Counted from the stretch's first letter, positions 7,456 through 15,354 are shown. The stretch: DNA of 21,669 bases from an uncultured Candidatus Saccharibacteria bacterium (GCA_938038145.1 CALHQU010000002.1:1-21669), one strand, 5' to 3'. The notes: generated from the letters alone by a model not told the origin. Translations and numbers: made by a program.

Positions 7456-8508
7456 GTGATTTCTAAGATTAAGCTATACAATTTTCGGTCTTATCATCTG
7501 CACGAAGCAACTTTTAGCAATTCTGGGACGGTAATCGTTGGACCAAATGGCACCGGCAAGACGAATCTGCTCGAGGCAGTTTATGTGGCGCTACGCGGCA
7601 GTAGTTTTCGTGGCAGTCTTGGCGATTGTATGACGCTGAATGCCCCACAGACGATTATTCATCTGGAGGGAGATTTCGGCGAGCGACGTATTAAGCTAGA
7701 CTCAATTTCCGGAAAAATCAACAAAGAATTCATCATCAATGACAATAAGTCAAAGGTCTTAACTAGAAAAAACCGCTTGCCTGTCGTTTTGTTTGAGCCA
7801 AGCGAACTAAGATTGATTTCCTCTTCACCGTCCCGACGACGCGACTTTCTGGATGGCTTAATTGCCCGACTTGACCCCAAATACGACACGGATTTAAGAG
7901 CTTTCAATCGCACTCTTTTACAGCGCAACGAACTCTTAAAATCCCACCAAGAAGACTCATCAATTTGGCGCGACAACCTGTTTGCTTGGGATATAAAATT
8001 TGTCCAATACGCAACCAACATTGCCCAAAAACGAGCCAAATTTCTCCAGATAAATGAGCCTCGCATAAAAAATTTATACGAATCTTTGGCGGGAAAAGAC
8101 ACACAATTATCCATTGAGTATGGCGCTATTGTAACTCTGGAAAATTACGACCAAGCCCTACTAAATCGCTTAGGAAAATCCCGCGAATATGAAATAGCCA
8201 CAGGATTTACTTCGGCTGGCCCACACCGTGAAGATTTCACAATTTTCCTCCATAATCAGCCCGCTATTAAAGTTGCTTCACGTGGCGAAATGCGAACCAT
8301 TATGCTGGCGTTCAAGTTGCTAGAGCTTGAAATGCAGACGGAGATTAGTCAATCTCGACCACTCATTTTACTGGACGACGTTTTCTCGGAACTAGACGCC
8401 ACTCGCGAAAAACTCCTCCAAGAAACCATCCAAAATCACCAATTTATCGTCACCACTACAGATGCGCGCCACCAAAAAGACGGCTGCTCAATAATTTCCA
8501 CACAATAA
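7456..8508 (+). CDS. recF: DNA replication and repair protein RecF
   Basis: RecF is an SMC-like ATPase that helps load RecA at single-strand gaps. The 350-residue product, counted from GTG 7456, starts MISKIKLYNFRSY, the family start pattern. It carries the Walker A motif GPNGTGKT (residues 29-36), the ABC signature region TSAGPHREDF and the Walker B motif RPLILLDDVFSELD. A longer open frame extends upstream to about 7183, but it runs into frr on the other strand and has no family similarity, so the GTG after the -10 box is the better start. It is not next to dnaA, dnaN or gyrB, its common neighbours. It is divergent from frr and converges on tsf. Confidence 0.92.
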   Translation: MISKIKLYNFRSYHLHEATFSNSGTVIVGPNGTGKTNLLEAVYVALRGSSFRGSLGDCMTLNAPQTIIHLEGDFGERRIKLDSISGKINKEFIINDNKSKVLTRKNRLPVVLFEPSELRLISSSPSRRRDFLDGLIARLDPKYDTDLRAFNRTLLQRNELLKSHQEDSSIWRDNLFAWDIKFVQYATNIAQKRAKFLQINEPRIKNLYESLAGKDTQLSIEYGAIVTLENYDQALLNRLGKSREYEIATGFTSAGPHREDFTIFLHNQPAIKVASRGEMRTIMLAFKLLELEMQTEISQSRPLILLDDVFSELDATREKLLQETIQNHQFIVTTTDARHQKDGCSIISTQ

Positions 8509-8534
8509 AAAATCGACCGCATTGCTACGGTCGA
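8507..8534 (-). terminator. Rho-independent terminator of rpsB-tsf
   Basis: TCGACCG and CGGTCGA form a 7-bp stem with an 8-nt loop (8513-8534). On the minus strand the stem is followed by six U residues, templated by 8507-8512. The plus strand lacks a T run after the stem, so it serves tsf more than recF, although the hairpin abuts the recF stop codon. Confidence 0.8.
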
Positions 8535-8554
8535 CTTCTCCTCTGTGTGAAAAT

Positions 8555-9151
8555 CTATTCGCTTACACCCAGCTCGATTCGCTTAAACTGACGAACCACA
8601 ATGTTCTCACCTAATTTCGCAATCGCTTCTTTGACGTGTTGTTCAACAGTCTTAGAATCGTCCAAAATGTATGCTTGGCTCATAAGAACCTGCTCAGCAA
8701 AATGCTTCTTCAATTGACCTTCAACGATCTTTTCGCGCATTTCTTCAGGCTTGCTTGCCAAAGATTCGCTCGCCATAAGCTCAGCTTTAACGCGCTCCAT
8801 TTCCTCTGCTGGAATGTCAGCTTCAGAAACATATTTTGGGCTCATCGCTGCAATTTGCATAGCAATTTCGTGCGCCAACGTCTTAAAGTCGTCAAGTCGA
8901 GCCACGAAGTCGGTTTCACAGTTTACTTCAACGATAACGCCGATTCGGCCAGAATGAACATAACCTTCGATCAAACCTTCACGAGCTTCACGGTCGCCCT
9001 TCTTTTCAGCTTTCGTCAAGCCTTTTTTGCGCATAGCTTCCAAAGCTTTATCGAAATCGCCCTCAGCTTCAACCAAAGCTTTTTTAGCGTCAGTCAAGCC
9101 TACGCCGGTCAATTCGCGCAATTTTTTGATATCATCAACAGAAACGCCCAT
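8555..9151 (-). CDS. tsf: Elongation factor Ts, short form
   Basis: EF-Ts releases GDP from EF-Tu. The 198-residue protein starts MGVSVDDIKKLRELTGVGLTDAKKAL, the N-terminal UBA-like domain, followed by the core block EVNCETDFVARLDDF (about residues 68-82) that contacts EF-Tu. Its length matches the short form with one core subdomain, as in Thermus, rather than the roughly 280-residue E. coli form. An open frame continues 12 codons upstream, but ATG 9149-9151 is preceded by a GAGGAG site and starts at the family position. The rpsB stop lies one base upstream, so the two genes are coupled. Confidence 0.95.
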   Translation of the reverse strand: MGVSVDDIKKLRELTGVGLTDAKKALVEAEGDFDKALEAMRKKGLTKAEKKGDREAREGLIEGYVHSGRIGVIVEVNCETDFVARLDDFKTLAHEIAMQIAAMSPKYVSEADIPAEEMERVKAELMASESLASKPEEMREKIVEGQLKKHFAEQVLMSQAYILDDSKTVEQHVKEAIAKLGENIVVRQFKRIELGVSE

Positions 9152-9152
9152 C

Positions 9153-9881
9153 CTATTTCTCCTCTTTTTTAGCTGGTTTTTCTTCAACCTTTACGCTACC
9201 CGCACCTTCAGCAACAGCCGCAGTAAAGTAGTCTAATAGCAATTGGATACCCTTAACAGCGTCGTCGTTACCTGGAATTACGTAATCGATTCCTGTTGGG
9301 TTAACGTTGGTGTCAACAATTGCAAATACTGGCACACCTAAAGTTTGAGCCTCACGAACTGCATTTGCGTCGGTCAATGCGTCAACTACAACAACAGCGC
9401 CCGGCTTGCCCATCAAATCCTTGATGCCGCCATATTTCATATTCAAGCTGTCGATTTCCTCCTGGAAGCGCTGCACCTCAAGCTTGTTATAACGCTTTTC
9501 CAAATCACCTGAAGCCATTCGCTTTTCAAGATTCTTCAACTTCTTAATTTGCTGAGCAATAGTTGAACCGTTAGTCAACATACCACCAATCCAGCGCTCA
9601 ACTACGTATGGCTGATTGCTCTTTTCAGCTGCTTCACGAACAACATCTTTGGCTTGTTTTTTGGTGCCAACAAACAGAACTTTACGGCCTGATGCTGCGA
9701 TTTTTGTCAATTCCGGCAAAGCCTTGTCCAAAGCTTCAACGGTCTTAGTCAAGTCAATAATGTGACTATCCTGACGCTTACTGTGAATATATGGCGCCAT
9801 CTTTGGGTGCCAGCGGCTGGTTTTGTGTCCAAAATGAACACCTGACTCCAGCAAAGCCTTAATGTCTACCTTTACAGACAT
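9153..9881 (-). CDS. rpsB: 30S ribosomal protein S2
   Basis: S2 is a small-subunit protein bound between head and body. The 242-residue product starts MSVKVDIKALLESGVHFGHKTSRWHPKM, the family N-terminus. It contains the conserved blocks VLFVGTKKQAKDVV, ERWIGGMLTNG and VVVVDALTDANAVREAQTLGVPVFAIVDTN. It ends in a Lys/Glu-rich tail. ATG 9879-9881 is chosen because AAGGAG lies just upstream; an extra open stretch to 9902 has no support. It is the first gene of the rpsB-tsf pair and has a leader of about 70 nt. Confidence 0.97.
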   Translation of the reverse strand: MSVKVDIKALLESGVHFGHKTSRWHPKMAPYIHSKRQDSHIIDLTKTVEALDKALPELTKIAASGRKVLFVGTKKQAKDVVREAAEKSNQPYVVERWIGGMLTNGSTIAQQIKKLKNLEKRMASGDLEKRYNKLEVQRFQEEIDSLNMKYGGIKDLMGKPGAVVVVDALTDANAVREAQTLGVPVFAIVDTNVNPTGIDYVIPGNDDAVKGIQLLLDYFTAAVAEGAGSVKVEEKPAKKEEK

Positions 9882-9958
9882 TCTCTTCTCCTTTTGCCTC
9901 ATCCGCCCACGATTTGGAGTGTGAAACGGATTGTGTCATTAAAATTAGTTACTTGGCA

Positions 9959-9987
9959 ATTATACCACTATTCTTCATCGGGAGCAA
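9959..9987 (-). promoter_or_regulatory. Promoter of rpsB-tsf
   Basis: Extended -10 TGGTATAAT (9959-9967, minus strand), with a weak TTGCTC at the -35 position 17 bp away. The roughly 70-nt leader downstream contains ATCCG and CGGAT arms about 21 nt apart. They could form a leader structure for S2 autoregulation, but this is only a suggestion. Confidence 0.65.
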
Positions 9988-9991
9988 CTAT

Positions 9992-10711
9992 CTATCGACG
10001 CGACGCGATGAACTTTTCCATCTCTTGATCAAGCTCAATTGCTTCCTTGCTTGAAGAAGAAATCTTCTGAATCTTATACCACTCTCCTCTTGGCTCTACA
10101 ACTTGCATTTCGACAGATTGACCACTCTCCTCTGTCGGATCCTTGCGGCGCACCTCTGCGCGAACTACATCGCCACCTGCCCGAGCGAACTCAAAATAAG
10201 TAATCGAGCTATCATCCACAAAAGCACCATACGAACAATTCTCTCCCCACGCCAAATCTTTTGCAGTCATATCCGGCGCTGGTTCATCAATTAGATTTGC
10301 CGACAACTTAAACAATAAGACTGATCCAGCCCTTGCTCCGTCTTTCCCGATGTGGACATCCTCGTAGACATCAAACGCCACGACTGAAGTACCTACTTCC
10401 ACTGGTATAATATTAGAAGAATCAACAACACTCTCATGAGGTTTAAATAGCTTCGCGCTAATAGGGCTGCTACCTATAAATTTAGGAGATAGTTCCAGAT
10501 CAAGGCTTACACTAAGCATACCACCAAGCCGTGACAACGAATCCTGATTAATCAGAGTATTTATATTACTTTCTTCATAGCCATCAGGTTGATCCAGTAT
10601 CTCGCTGACAACCTGTATTTTTCTTTTTTCTTCACCGCGTCGAAACGCCTCATTCGCCAAGATGTCTAAATTATGATTATTCCAAAGTGTAGGTTGCCTT
10701 CCCTTGTCCAT
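9992..10711 (-). CDS. Unknown soluble protein, 239 residues
   Basis: I do not recognise a family. The product has no signal peptide or membrane segment and is acidic, with many Asp, Glu and Ser. The N-terminal third is probably helical (NHNLDILANEAFRRGEEKRK). The middle looks beta-rich (VGTSVVAFDVYEDVHIGKDG, GSVLLFKLSANLI), and a charged helical tail ends in EMEKFIASRR. The start ATG 10709-10711 has AAGGAG nine bases upstream. It stands alone between the rpsB promoter and the divergent rpmE. Its promoter resembles that of the unknown gene at 13021-13605 and carries a CT repeat. This links it to the other accessory single genes, but no function can be inferred. Confidence 0.75.
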   Translation of the reverse strand: MDKGRQPTLWNNHNLDILANEAFRRGEEKRKIQVVSEILDQPDGYEESNINTLINQDSLSRLGGMLSVSLDLELSPKFIGSSPISAKLFKPHESVVDSSNIIPVEVGTSVVAFDVYEDVHIGKDGARAGSVLLFKLSANLIDEPAPDMTAKDLAWGENCSYGAFVDDSSITYFEFARAGGDVVRAEVRRKDPTEESGQSVEMQVVEPRGEWYKIQKISSSSKEAIELDQEMEKFIASRR

Positions 10712-10749
10712 ATTATATAACTCCTTAATTTTCCTAATTATCAGAACCA

Positions 10750-10780
10750 GTTATACTCTCTCTCTCTCTTGATTTGTCAA
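10750..10780 (-). promoter_or_regulatory. Promoter with a (CT)7 tract in its spacer
   Basis: On the minus strand TTGACA (10775-10780) and TATAAC (10750-10755) are separated by 19 bp, of which 14 are a perfect seven-unit GA/CT dinucleotide repeat (10756-10769). Loss of one unit would give the optimal 17-bp spacing. This is the layout of promoters tuned by slipped-strand mispairing. Confidence 0.6.
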
Positions 10781-10850
10781 GTATTTCATCATATTTTTGA
10801 CAATTTGCAAACGACATGATTGCAATGTATATTCGTACTGCTGGTGATAT

Positions 10851-10879
10851 TTGCATTACTCCGTTTTTTTTGTTAAAAT
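10851..10879 (+). promoter_or_regulatory. Promoter of rpmE
   Basis: TTGCAT (10851-10856), a 17-bp spacer, and TAAAAT (10874-10879, extended by TG). The -10 ends nine bases before the ATG, so the leader is only 2-3 nt. A second possible pair (TTGCAA 10805-10810, TATATT 10828-10833, also 17 bp) lies upstream. The word TTGCA occurs three times in this gap. Confidence 0.55.
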
Positions 10880-10888
10880 ACCAAGGTT

Positions 10889-11233
10889 ATGAAAAGCAGT
10901 ATTCACCCACAGAACTATCGCCCTGTCGTATTTAGCGACGAACAAGCGGGCTTCGCGTTCTTGACTCAGTCAACAGCGCAAACAACCGAAACCATCAAAT
11001 GGGAAGACGGCAACGAATACCCATTAGTTAAGGTTCACATTTCATCAGCTTCACACCCATTCTTTACCGGTGAAGAAAAGATTATCGACACCGAAGGTCG
11101 TGTTGATCGCTTTAAGGCTCGTCAAGCAGCCGCTGAAGCTCGCCGAGCAGCTTTGGCAAACAAAGCAAAGAAAGCTAACGCTAAAAAAGCAGCTAAAACT
11201 GATTCTCCAAAATCAGACAAAAAGACTAAATAA
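10889..11233 (+). CDS. rpmE2: 50S ribosomal protein L31, type B, with a basic C-terminal tail
   Basis: L31 bridges the large and small subunits. The first 75 residues match type B L31: [61 protein letters not shown]. The zinc-binding CxxC of type A is absent. After the normal end, about 35 extra residues are nearly all Ala, Lys and Arg, a low-complexity basic tail that probably binds rRNA or is disordered. The ATG follows a -10 box by nine bases. An AAGG four bases from the ATG may be a weak ribosome binding site. A bidirectional terminator follows the gene. Confidence 0.93.
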   Translation: MKSSIHPQNYRPVVFSDEQAGFAFLTQSTAQTTETIKWEDGNEYPLVKVHISSASHPFFTGEEKIIDTEGRVDRFKARQAAAEARRAALANKAKKANAKKAAKTDSPKSDKKTK

Positions 11234-11257
11234 TCTAACAAATTAGTCCGACAATTC

Positions 11258-11287
11258 AAAAACCGCTCAATCACTGGGCGGTTTTAT
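11258..11287. terminator. Bidirectional terminator between rpmE and the 11294-11893 gene
   Basis: AAAACCGCTC pairs with GGGCGGTTTT (one G-U pair) around a 7-nt loop. A T-rich run follows on the plus strand and a run of A precedes, so the hairpin can end transcription from both sides of this convergent pair. Confidence 0.8.
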
Positions 11288-11293
11288 TTTACG

Positions 11294-11893
11294 TTAGTTC
11301 AATCTGACAATATTTACCTCGCGACATAATATTTCACGGTCTCCCCGCATTTTTGCAGCACATAAGCGGTGAGCACCATCGCCTTGCAAAGCCAAAAATA
11401 CTCCGCCATCAGAATCCACAACAACGTCTACACTGCGTATTGGAGGACTAGCTTTCGGATTCATTCCTGCGTATTGCCTAATAACATCGCGGCTACTTTT
11501 TCCACCTTTCGATTCCGACACTCGCCCTTCCTGCCAATCTTTAATCATCGGTGCAGCCACAAATAATTCAACCGGCAACGGAATATCAGATCCCGGAATC
11601 GCTCTCGTGCCAGGCCACTCACCCTCATATATAGATATTTTCGTTTCACTGGCAATATTATCTTTAATTGATTCATTTAAATCGCGTAGTGAAACTGGCT
11701 TCTCTATTGGATGAGCGTCAATCTTAAACAAACTCTTCACAATCAAATCAACTCTCGGATCGTTTGCTGGGATATTCTCTGGAAGGTCTTCAATACATTG
11801 TACCAGCTCAGATGATTTTCCAACGTCGCAAATCGCCAGCTTATCAGTATTTTCGTAAGCCAAATCACGCGAATCAATATTGCATTCTCTCAT
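11294..11893 (-). CDS. Unknown protein with a ParB/sulfiredoxin-like C-terminal motif
   Basis: The product is about 199 residues, soluble and acidic. The only recognisable part is near the C-terminus. VVVDSDGGVFLALQGDGAHRLCAAKMRGD fits the xDGxHRxxAAxxxG pattern of the ParB/sulfiredoxin nuclease-like fold, where the GxHR loop binds nucleotide or metal. The N-terminal part is unrecognised. There is no helix-turn-helix domain, so it is not a chromosomal ParB; the real parB is at 17652. I chose ATG 11891-11893 over a start at 11911 because the -10 box overlaps the longer reading. It is convergent with rpmE and divergent from prfA. Its function may be NTP- or DNA-related, but this is uncertain. 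Confidence 0.65.
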   Translation of the reverse strand: MRECNIDSRDLAYENTDKLAICDVGKSSELVQCIEDLPENIPANDPRVDLIVKSLFKIDAHPIEKPVSLRDLNESIKDNIASETKISIYEGEWPGTRAIPGSDIPLPVELFVAAPMIKDWQEGRVSESKGGKSSRDVIRQYAGMNPKASPPIRSVDVVVDSDGGVFLALQGDGAHRLCAAKMRGDREILCREVNIVRLN

Positions 11894-11902
11894 TATCACT
11901 AT

Positions 11903-11931
11903 ATAATACAATACTGAGAAACATTTGTCAA
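11903..11931 (-). promoter_or_regulatory. Promoter of the 11294-11893 gene
   Basis: On the minus strand TTGACA (11926-11931), a 17-bp spacer, and TATTAT (11903-11908), ending nine bases before the ATG. The footprint overlaps that of the divergent prfA promoter. Confidence 0.7.
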
Positions 11932-11935
11932 TGTA

Positions 11936-11944
11936 TGATATAAT
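11936..11944 (+). promoter_or_regulatory. Extended -10 (TGATATAAT) of prfA
   Basis: The box ends nine bases before the prfA ATG, leaving a predicted leader of 2-3 nt and no Shine-Dalgarno sequence. No -35 match is seen. Confidence 0.6.
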
Positions 11945-11953
11945 TTTATAGAT

Positions 11954-13024
11954 ATGGCGAAGATTTCTTTAGATATGGATTCTCTGAAAAATGAACGAGC
12001 TGATTTGAGCAATTTTTTAGCGCAACCTGATGCTTACAGCTCACCAGATTTTACGGTAAAAAACAAACGATTTTCAGAATTAGAAACGCTTATTTCCAAA
12101 GGCGAAGAGCGAGAAAACCTGGAAAAAAACTTAGTAGAAGCCAAAAAGTTAGCTAACGAAGGCGGCGAATTGGCTGCCCTGGCAAAACTTGAGATCACTG
12201 AAACTGAAGCTCGATTGACCGAATTAGAAGAAGAATTATTCATCCTACTTACTCCGAAAGACCCCAACGACGAGAAGAATATCATCATGGAAATCCGCGC
12301 CGGTGCGGGTGGCGATGAAGCGTCATTGTTTGCAGCGGAATTGTACCGTATGTATTTACGTTGGTGCGAATCTAACGGCTATAAAGTAGAACTAATTAGC
12401 GAATCAGCCAATGATTCTGGCGGCTATAAAGAAGTTATTTTCATGATCAAGGGCGACGCGCCATACTCTAAATTGAAGTTCGAAGGTGGCGTACACCGAG
12501 TTCAGCGAGTTCCAGTAACTGAAAGCCAAGGTCGCGTCCATACTTCAACTGTAACGGTGGCGGTTTTGCCAGAAGCAGAAGAGGCTGACATTGAAATAAA
12601 TCCAAACGATTTGCGAGTTGACATTTACCGCTCCAGCGGACACGGCGGACAGAGCGTGAACACCACAGACTCAGCGGTGCGAATCACCCACTTGCCGACT
12701 GGAATGATCGTCACAAACCAGGACGAAAAGTCACAAATTAAAAACCGCGAGAAAGCTATGAGTGTGCTTCGTTCGCGATTGTTACAGATGAAAATTGACG
12801 AGGAAAACGCCAAATTAAGCGCCGAGCGACGCTCGTTGGTTGGAACTGGCGACCGCTCGGAAAAAATCCGAACATATAACTTCCCGCAAGACCGAATCAC
12901 CGACCACCGCATTCACTACAGCCGCAGCAATATCCCCGCTGCAATGAACGGGGATATCGACGATTTGATTGAAAATCTACAGAGATATGAGCGCGAGCTG
13001 AAAGCTCAGAATGCTAGTAATTAG
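11954..13024 (+). CDS. prfA: Peptide chain release factor 1
   Basis: RF1 ends translation at UAA and UAG. The 356-residue product has the class-I release factor layout: an N-terminal helical domain, then [25 protein letters not shown], then domain 3 with the catalytic GGQ in [24 protein letters not shown], where the Gln is the methylation target of PrmC. RF1-type stop recognition, expected as a P-x-T loop, fits [18 protein letters not shown]. The gene has no ribosome binding site and starts right after its -10 box. Its stop overlaps the stop of the opposite-strand gene by two bases. prmC, usually adjacent, lies beyond that gene. Confidence 0.96.
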   Translation: MAKISLDMDSLKNERADLSNFLAQPDAYSSPDFTVKNKRFSELETLISKGEERENLEKNLVEAKKLANEGGELAALAKLEITETEARLTELEEELFILLTPKDPNDEKNIIMEIRAGAGGDEASLFAAELYRMYLRWCESNGYKVELISESANDSGGYKEVIFMIKGDAPYSKLKFEGGVHRVQRVPVTESQGRVHTSTVTVAVLPEAEEADIEINPNDLRVDIYRSSGHGGQSVNTTDSAVRITHLPTGMIVTNQDEKSQIKNREKAMSVLRSRLLQMKIDEENAKLSAERRSLVGTGDRSEKIRTYNFPQDRITDHRIHYSRSNIPAAMNGDIDDLIENLQRYERELKAQNASN

Positions 13025-13605
13025 TACGGCTTACGCGGCTTAGCAGACTCCAATAATTCTGCCAACTTACTTATCTCTTCCATACCGACTGGTTGACGAT
13101 TCAGCCCCATTTGTTGCTCTAATTTATCATTCTCTATTTCATCGTTACACCTATCAACCATACGTATTATGATGATACCTTCGGGGCGCAGTACTCTCTT
13201 TAACTCTCTCGACCGCTCAGCAATATTGTCATCGTACCTCAAAACCTGATCATCTTCTATATAATAATCATGCGTCTCTTCACTTCCCTCATCCCACTCC
13301 ATAATTGATATGGATCGTTCTTTATCTCCATTATCAAGCAGAGCGGATTCCACACTGACCAATACATAAGATCCGTCTTTTTGAGGAATTTCTAATAAAA
13401 CTTGCGATTTTACCCGATCCATCGATTCAGTATGATCGTAAGTTTCCGCGTCTCTCGCGAATCTAAGCAATGTCAGCTGAACCAGATCATCAAATTCCTT
13501 TGCCGCCCGCAACTTTTCTTCGGTCGTCAGTTCAAGATTAAATCCTTCTGCAAACTCCATTTGCTTTGCGGCTTCGCTACTGTACGTATTATTTGGCAAT
13601 TCCAT
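13021..13605 (-). CDS. Unknown acidic soluble protein, about 194 residues
   Basis: No family is recognised. The product is strongly acidic, without signal peptide or membrane segments. The N-terminal part is helical ([30 protein letters not shown]). A beta-like middle follows ([24 protein letters not shown]), then a strand-like [14 protein letters not shown], and a C-terminal helix ([17 protein letters not shown]). The open frame extends to 13701, but ATG 13603-13605 is the better start because a complete promoter lies between. It sits between prfA and prmC on the opposite strand, overlapping the prfA stop, and so interrupts the usual prfA-prmC pair. Its promoter is nearly the same as that of the 9992-10711 gene. 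Confidence 0.7.
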   Translation of the reverse strand: MELPNNTYSSEAAKQMEFAEGFNLELTTEEKLRAAKEFDDLVQLTLLRFARDAETYDHTESMDRVKSQVLLEIPQKDGSYVLVSVESALLDNGDKERSISIMEWDEGSEETHDYYIEDDQVLRYDDNIAERSRELKRVLRPEGIIIIRMVDRCNDEIENDKLEQQMGLNRQPVGMEEISKLAELLESAKPRKPY

Positions 13606-13641
13606 TATATATTCATCTCTTTCGCTAATGATATGAAGCCT

Positions 13642-13670
13642 ATAATACTCTCTATCTCTTGATTTATCAA
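13642..13670 (-). promoter_or_regulatory. Promoter of the 13021-13605 gene
   Basis: TTGATA (13665-13670), a 17-bp spacer, and TATTAT (13642-13647) on the minus strand. The -35 sits in the palindrome TTGAT-AA-ATCAA, and the spacer continues as AAGAGATAGAGAG. This resembles the promoter at 10750-10780. Confidence 0.7.
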
Positions 13671-13712
13671 TACTTTTTACCATTTTTCTCAGTTTTTGCA
13701 AGCATTTTACTT

Positions 13713-13740
13713 TTTACATTCCATAGATATATGTTATAAT
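13713..13740 (+). promoter_or_regulatory. Promoter of prmC
   Basis: TTTACA (13713-13718), a 16-bp spacer, and TATAAT (13735-13740, extended by TG). The -10 ends seven bases before the ATG, so the transcript should be leaderless. Confidence 0.7.
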
Positions 13741-13747
13741 TAGCAGC

Positions 13748-14572
13748 ATGATCATCTCTGAATGGCTAAAAATTGCCACAAAATCCTTAAAAACGGCAAA
13801 CATCCCGTCCGCCAGATTAGACGCTGAATTAATATTAGCCAACACTTTGCGAAAAAACCGCACTTACCTACATGCTCACCTAGACGAAGAAATTGACCCC
13901 AGGAGATTTGACATCGCAAATGCCAGACTAGATCTGAGATTAGACCGCGTACCAATCGCCTACATTCTGGGCTATAAAGAATTTTACGGGCGTAGATTTA
14001 CCGTATCTCCTTCCGTTTTAATTCCCCGCCCTGAATCCGAAGATCTAATTTCATTGTTCTTAGAACTGACCGCCAGTGAAATTGCCGAAAAAGTTTTAAT
14101 TGACGTTGGCACAGGGTCTGGCTGCCTGGGAATTACTGCCAAATTGGAGAGAAACAACTTGTCGGTAATTTTATCCGATATCAGCAAACCGGCCTTAAAT
14201 ATTGCAGAAAAAAATGCGAATGCCTTAAATGCGGACGTCCATATTCAACAGCAATCATTACTTAATGGCCAACTCAAACCAGTCGACTACATCTTTGCTA
14301 ATTTACCTTACGTCGATAAGAATTGGGACGTATCTCCAGAACTTCAATACGAACCAGAAATTGCGCTTTTCGCCGAAGATGAAGGATTGAAATTGATATT
14401 GCAATTGATCTCACAAGCACCACGATGCCTCACCTCAGAAGGTTTATTGTTTATCGAGGCGGATCCTCAGCAGCACAATAGAATAATTGACGAAGCCGTG
14501 AAAAATGGTTTTGTACAAGAGAGAGTTCTCAATTACATCCTAGTCCTACGTTTTACTGGCGCCCAAGATTAA
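13748..14572 (+). CDS. prmC: Release factor glutamine methyltransferase PrmC (HemK family)
   Basis: PrmC uses S-adenosylmethionine to methylate the Gln of the GGQ motif in release factors. The 274-residue protein has the N-terminal helical domain (WLKIATKSLKTANIPSARLDAELILA), the linker IAYILGYKEFYGRRFTVSPSVLIPRPESE, and SAM motif I, IDVGTGSGCLGITAKLE (about residues 118-134). The substrate-binding motif, NPPY in nearly all family members, reads NLPY here (FANLPYVDK, about residue 186). The linker and IPRPESE block are still typical of PrmC rather than of an rRNA methyltransferase. Its start is 7 nt after the -10. It ends overlapping the stop of the opposite-strand membrane protein. Confidence 0.9.
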   Translation: MIISEWLKIATKSLKTANIPSARLDAELILANTLRKNRTYLHAHLDEEIDPRRFDIANARLDLRLDRVPIAYILGYKEFYGRRFTVSPSVLIPRPESEDLISLFLELTASEIAEKVLIDVGTGSGCLGITAKLERNNLSVILSDISKPALNIAEKNANALNADVHIQQQSLLNGQLKPVDYIFANLPYVDKNWDVSPELQYEPEIALFAEDEGLKLILQLISQAPRCLTSEGLLFIEADPQQHNRIIDEAVKNGFVQERVLNYILVLRFTGAQD

Positions 14573-15333
14573 ATTACTACAGAATTTAAGAACACTAGCA
14601 TCACTAAGATAATTCCGATTGTAAGAATCACCGGAGCGGATATGTCTGAAAATCGAATGGCTTTGTGTTTGTTGTAAGATTGATAAGCTTTACTGGCGAC
14701 AAGCGAGAATAGTAATAAGATTATCGTAACCTGTGAAACGCCGCCAAATAATGACTTTCCGTAGCTATAAGTCCAATAATACGACAGCCAACCCAGCTCA
14801 GCAAAAACAAGTCCCCAGATTGCCGAAAGTAAAACCGTTTGTTCTTCGTCATAACTGTGTAGGAAATGGCGCGCAGAACTATAGCCAATCAAGAACATCA
14901 GAATAACAACCACAGAAACTGGCCACTCGTATGACACTACCATAAGCGCAGTTACGCCGACGAAAATAGCTATCAACGACTGCATAGCAACCTGCCAGCG
15001 CTTAGACATCGGCTTAATCACGACCAGCCAAATTGCATATAATATCGCCAACGCTACACGGAAATAAAACACTGACGTAGGTAGATACATCAGACCAACA
15101 ACACCAATTCCGACCGTCAGGTCAACCAAGTTAGCCTGAATGTTCGCCCACCAAAAACGCGGACGAACAGCAATTATGCGCCATTTACTCAGCACGACAA
15201 GCGCTAACGCTGGAAACGGGGTCTGAAATGCTTGAGCAATAACAAGCAATGCCACCGCCAAGCCAATATTTAAGACATAGTAAACTAATTCGCTCCAAAA
15301 CGTTCTTCGCTTAACAGTTTTCAGTAACTCCAT
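14569..15333 (-). CDS. Polytopic membrane protein of unknown function
   Basis: The 254-residue product has about eight hydrophobic stretches with short, charged loops (KRRTFW near the start, KPMSKRWQ mid-protein, HSYDEEQ, SYNKHKAIRFSD near the end). No catalytic motif is recognised. The ATG at 15331-15333 follows an extended -10 by ten bases, without a ribosome binding site. Its stop overlaps the prmC stop by two bases, with no terminator between. It lies downstream of the LCP ligase gene on the same strand and may work in the envelope, but it has its own promoter. Confidence 0.75.
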   Translation of the reverse strand: MELLKTVKRRTFWSELVYYVLNIGLAVALLVIAQAFQTPFPALALVVLSKWRIIAVRPRFWWANIQANLVDLTVGIGVVGLMYLPTSVFYFRVALAILYAIWLVVIKPMSKRWQVAMQSLIAIFVGVTALMVVSYEWPVSVVVILMFLIGYSSARHFLHSYDEEQTVLLSAIWGLVFAELGWLSYYWTYSYGKSLFGGVSQVTIILLLFSLVASKAYQSYNKHKAIRFSDISAPVILTIGIILVMLVFLNSVVI

Positions 15334-15343
15334 AACTTACTCT

Positions 15344-15352
15344 ATTATACCA
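15344..15352 (-). promoter_or_regulatory. Extended -10 (TGGTATAAT) of the membrane protein gene
   Basis: Read on the minus strand, the box ends ten bases before the ATG at 15333 and lies only a few bases after the LCP gene stop. It predicts a leader of 3-4 nt. Confidence 0.6.
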
Positions 15353-15354
15353 AA

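Noticed and set aside
7659..8114. Minus-strand ORF opposite recF
   Set aside because: Shadow of the recF coding frame, without promoter or ribosome binding site.
8275..8290. Possible parS-like site (TGCTTCACGTGGCGAA) in recF
   Set aside because: Only about 11 of 16 positions fit the TGTTTCACGTGAAACA consensus and one arm is lost; the match is within the conserved coding sequence.
9921..9932. GTTTCACAC half-site in the rpsB leader as parS
   Set aside because: Only one arm of the consensus is present.
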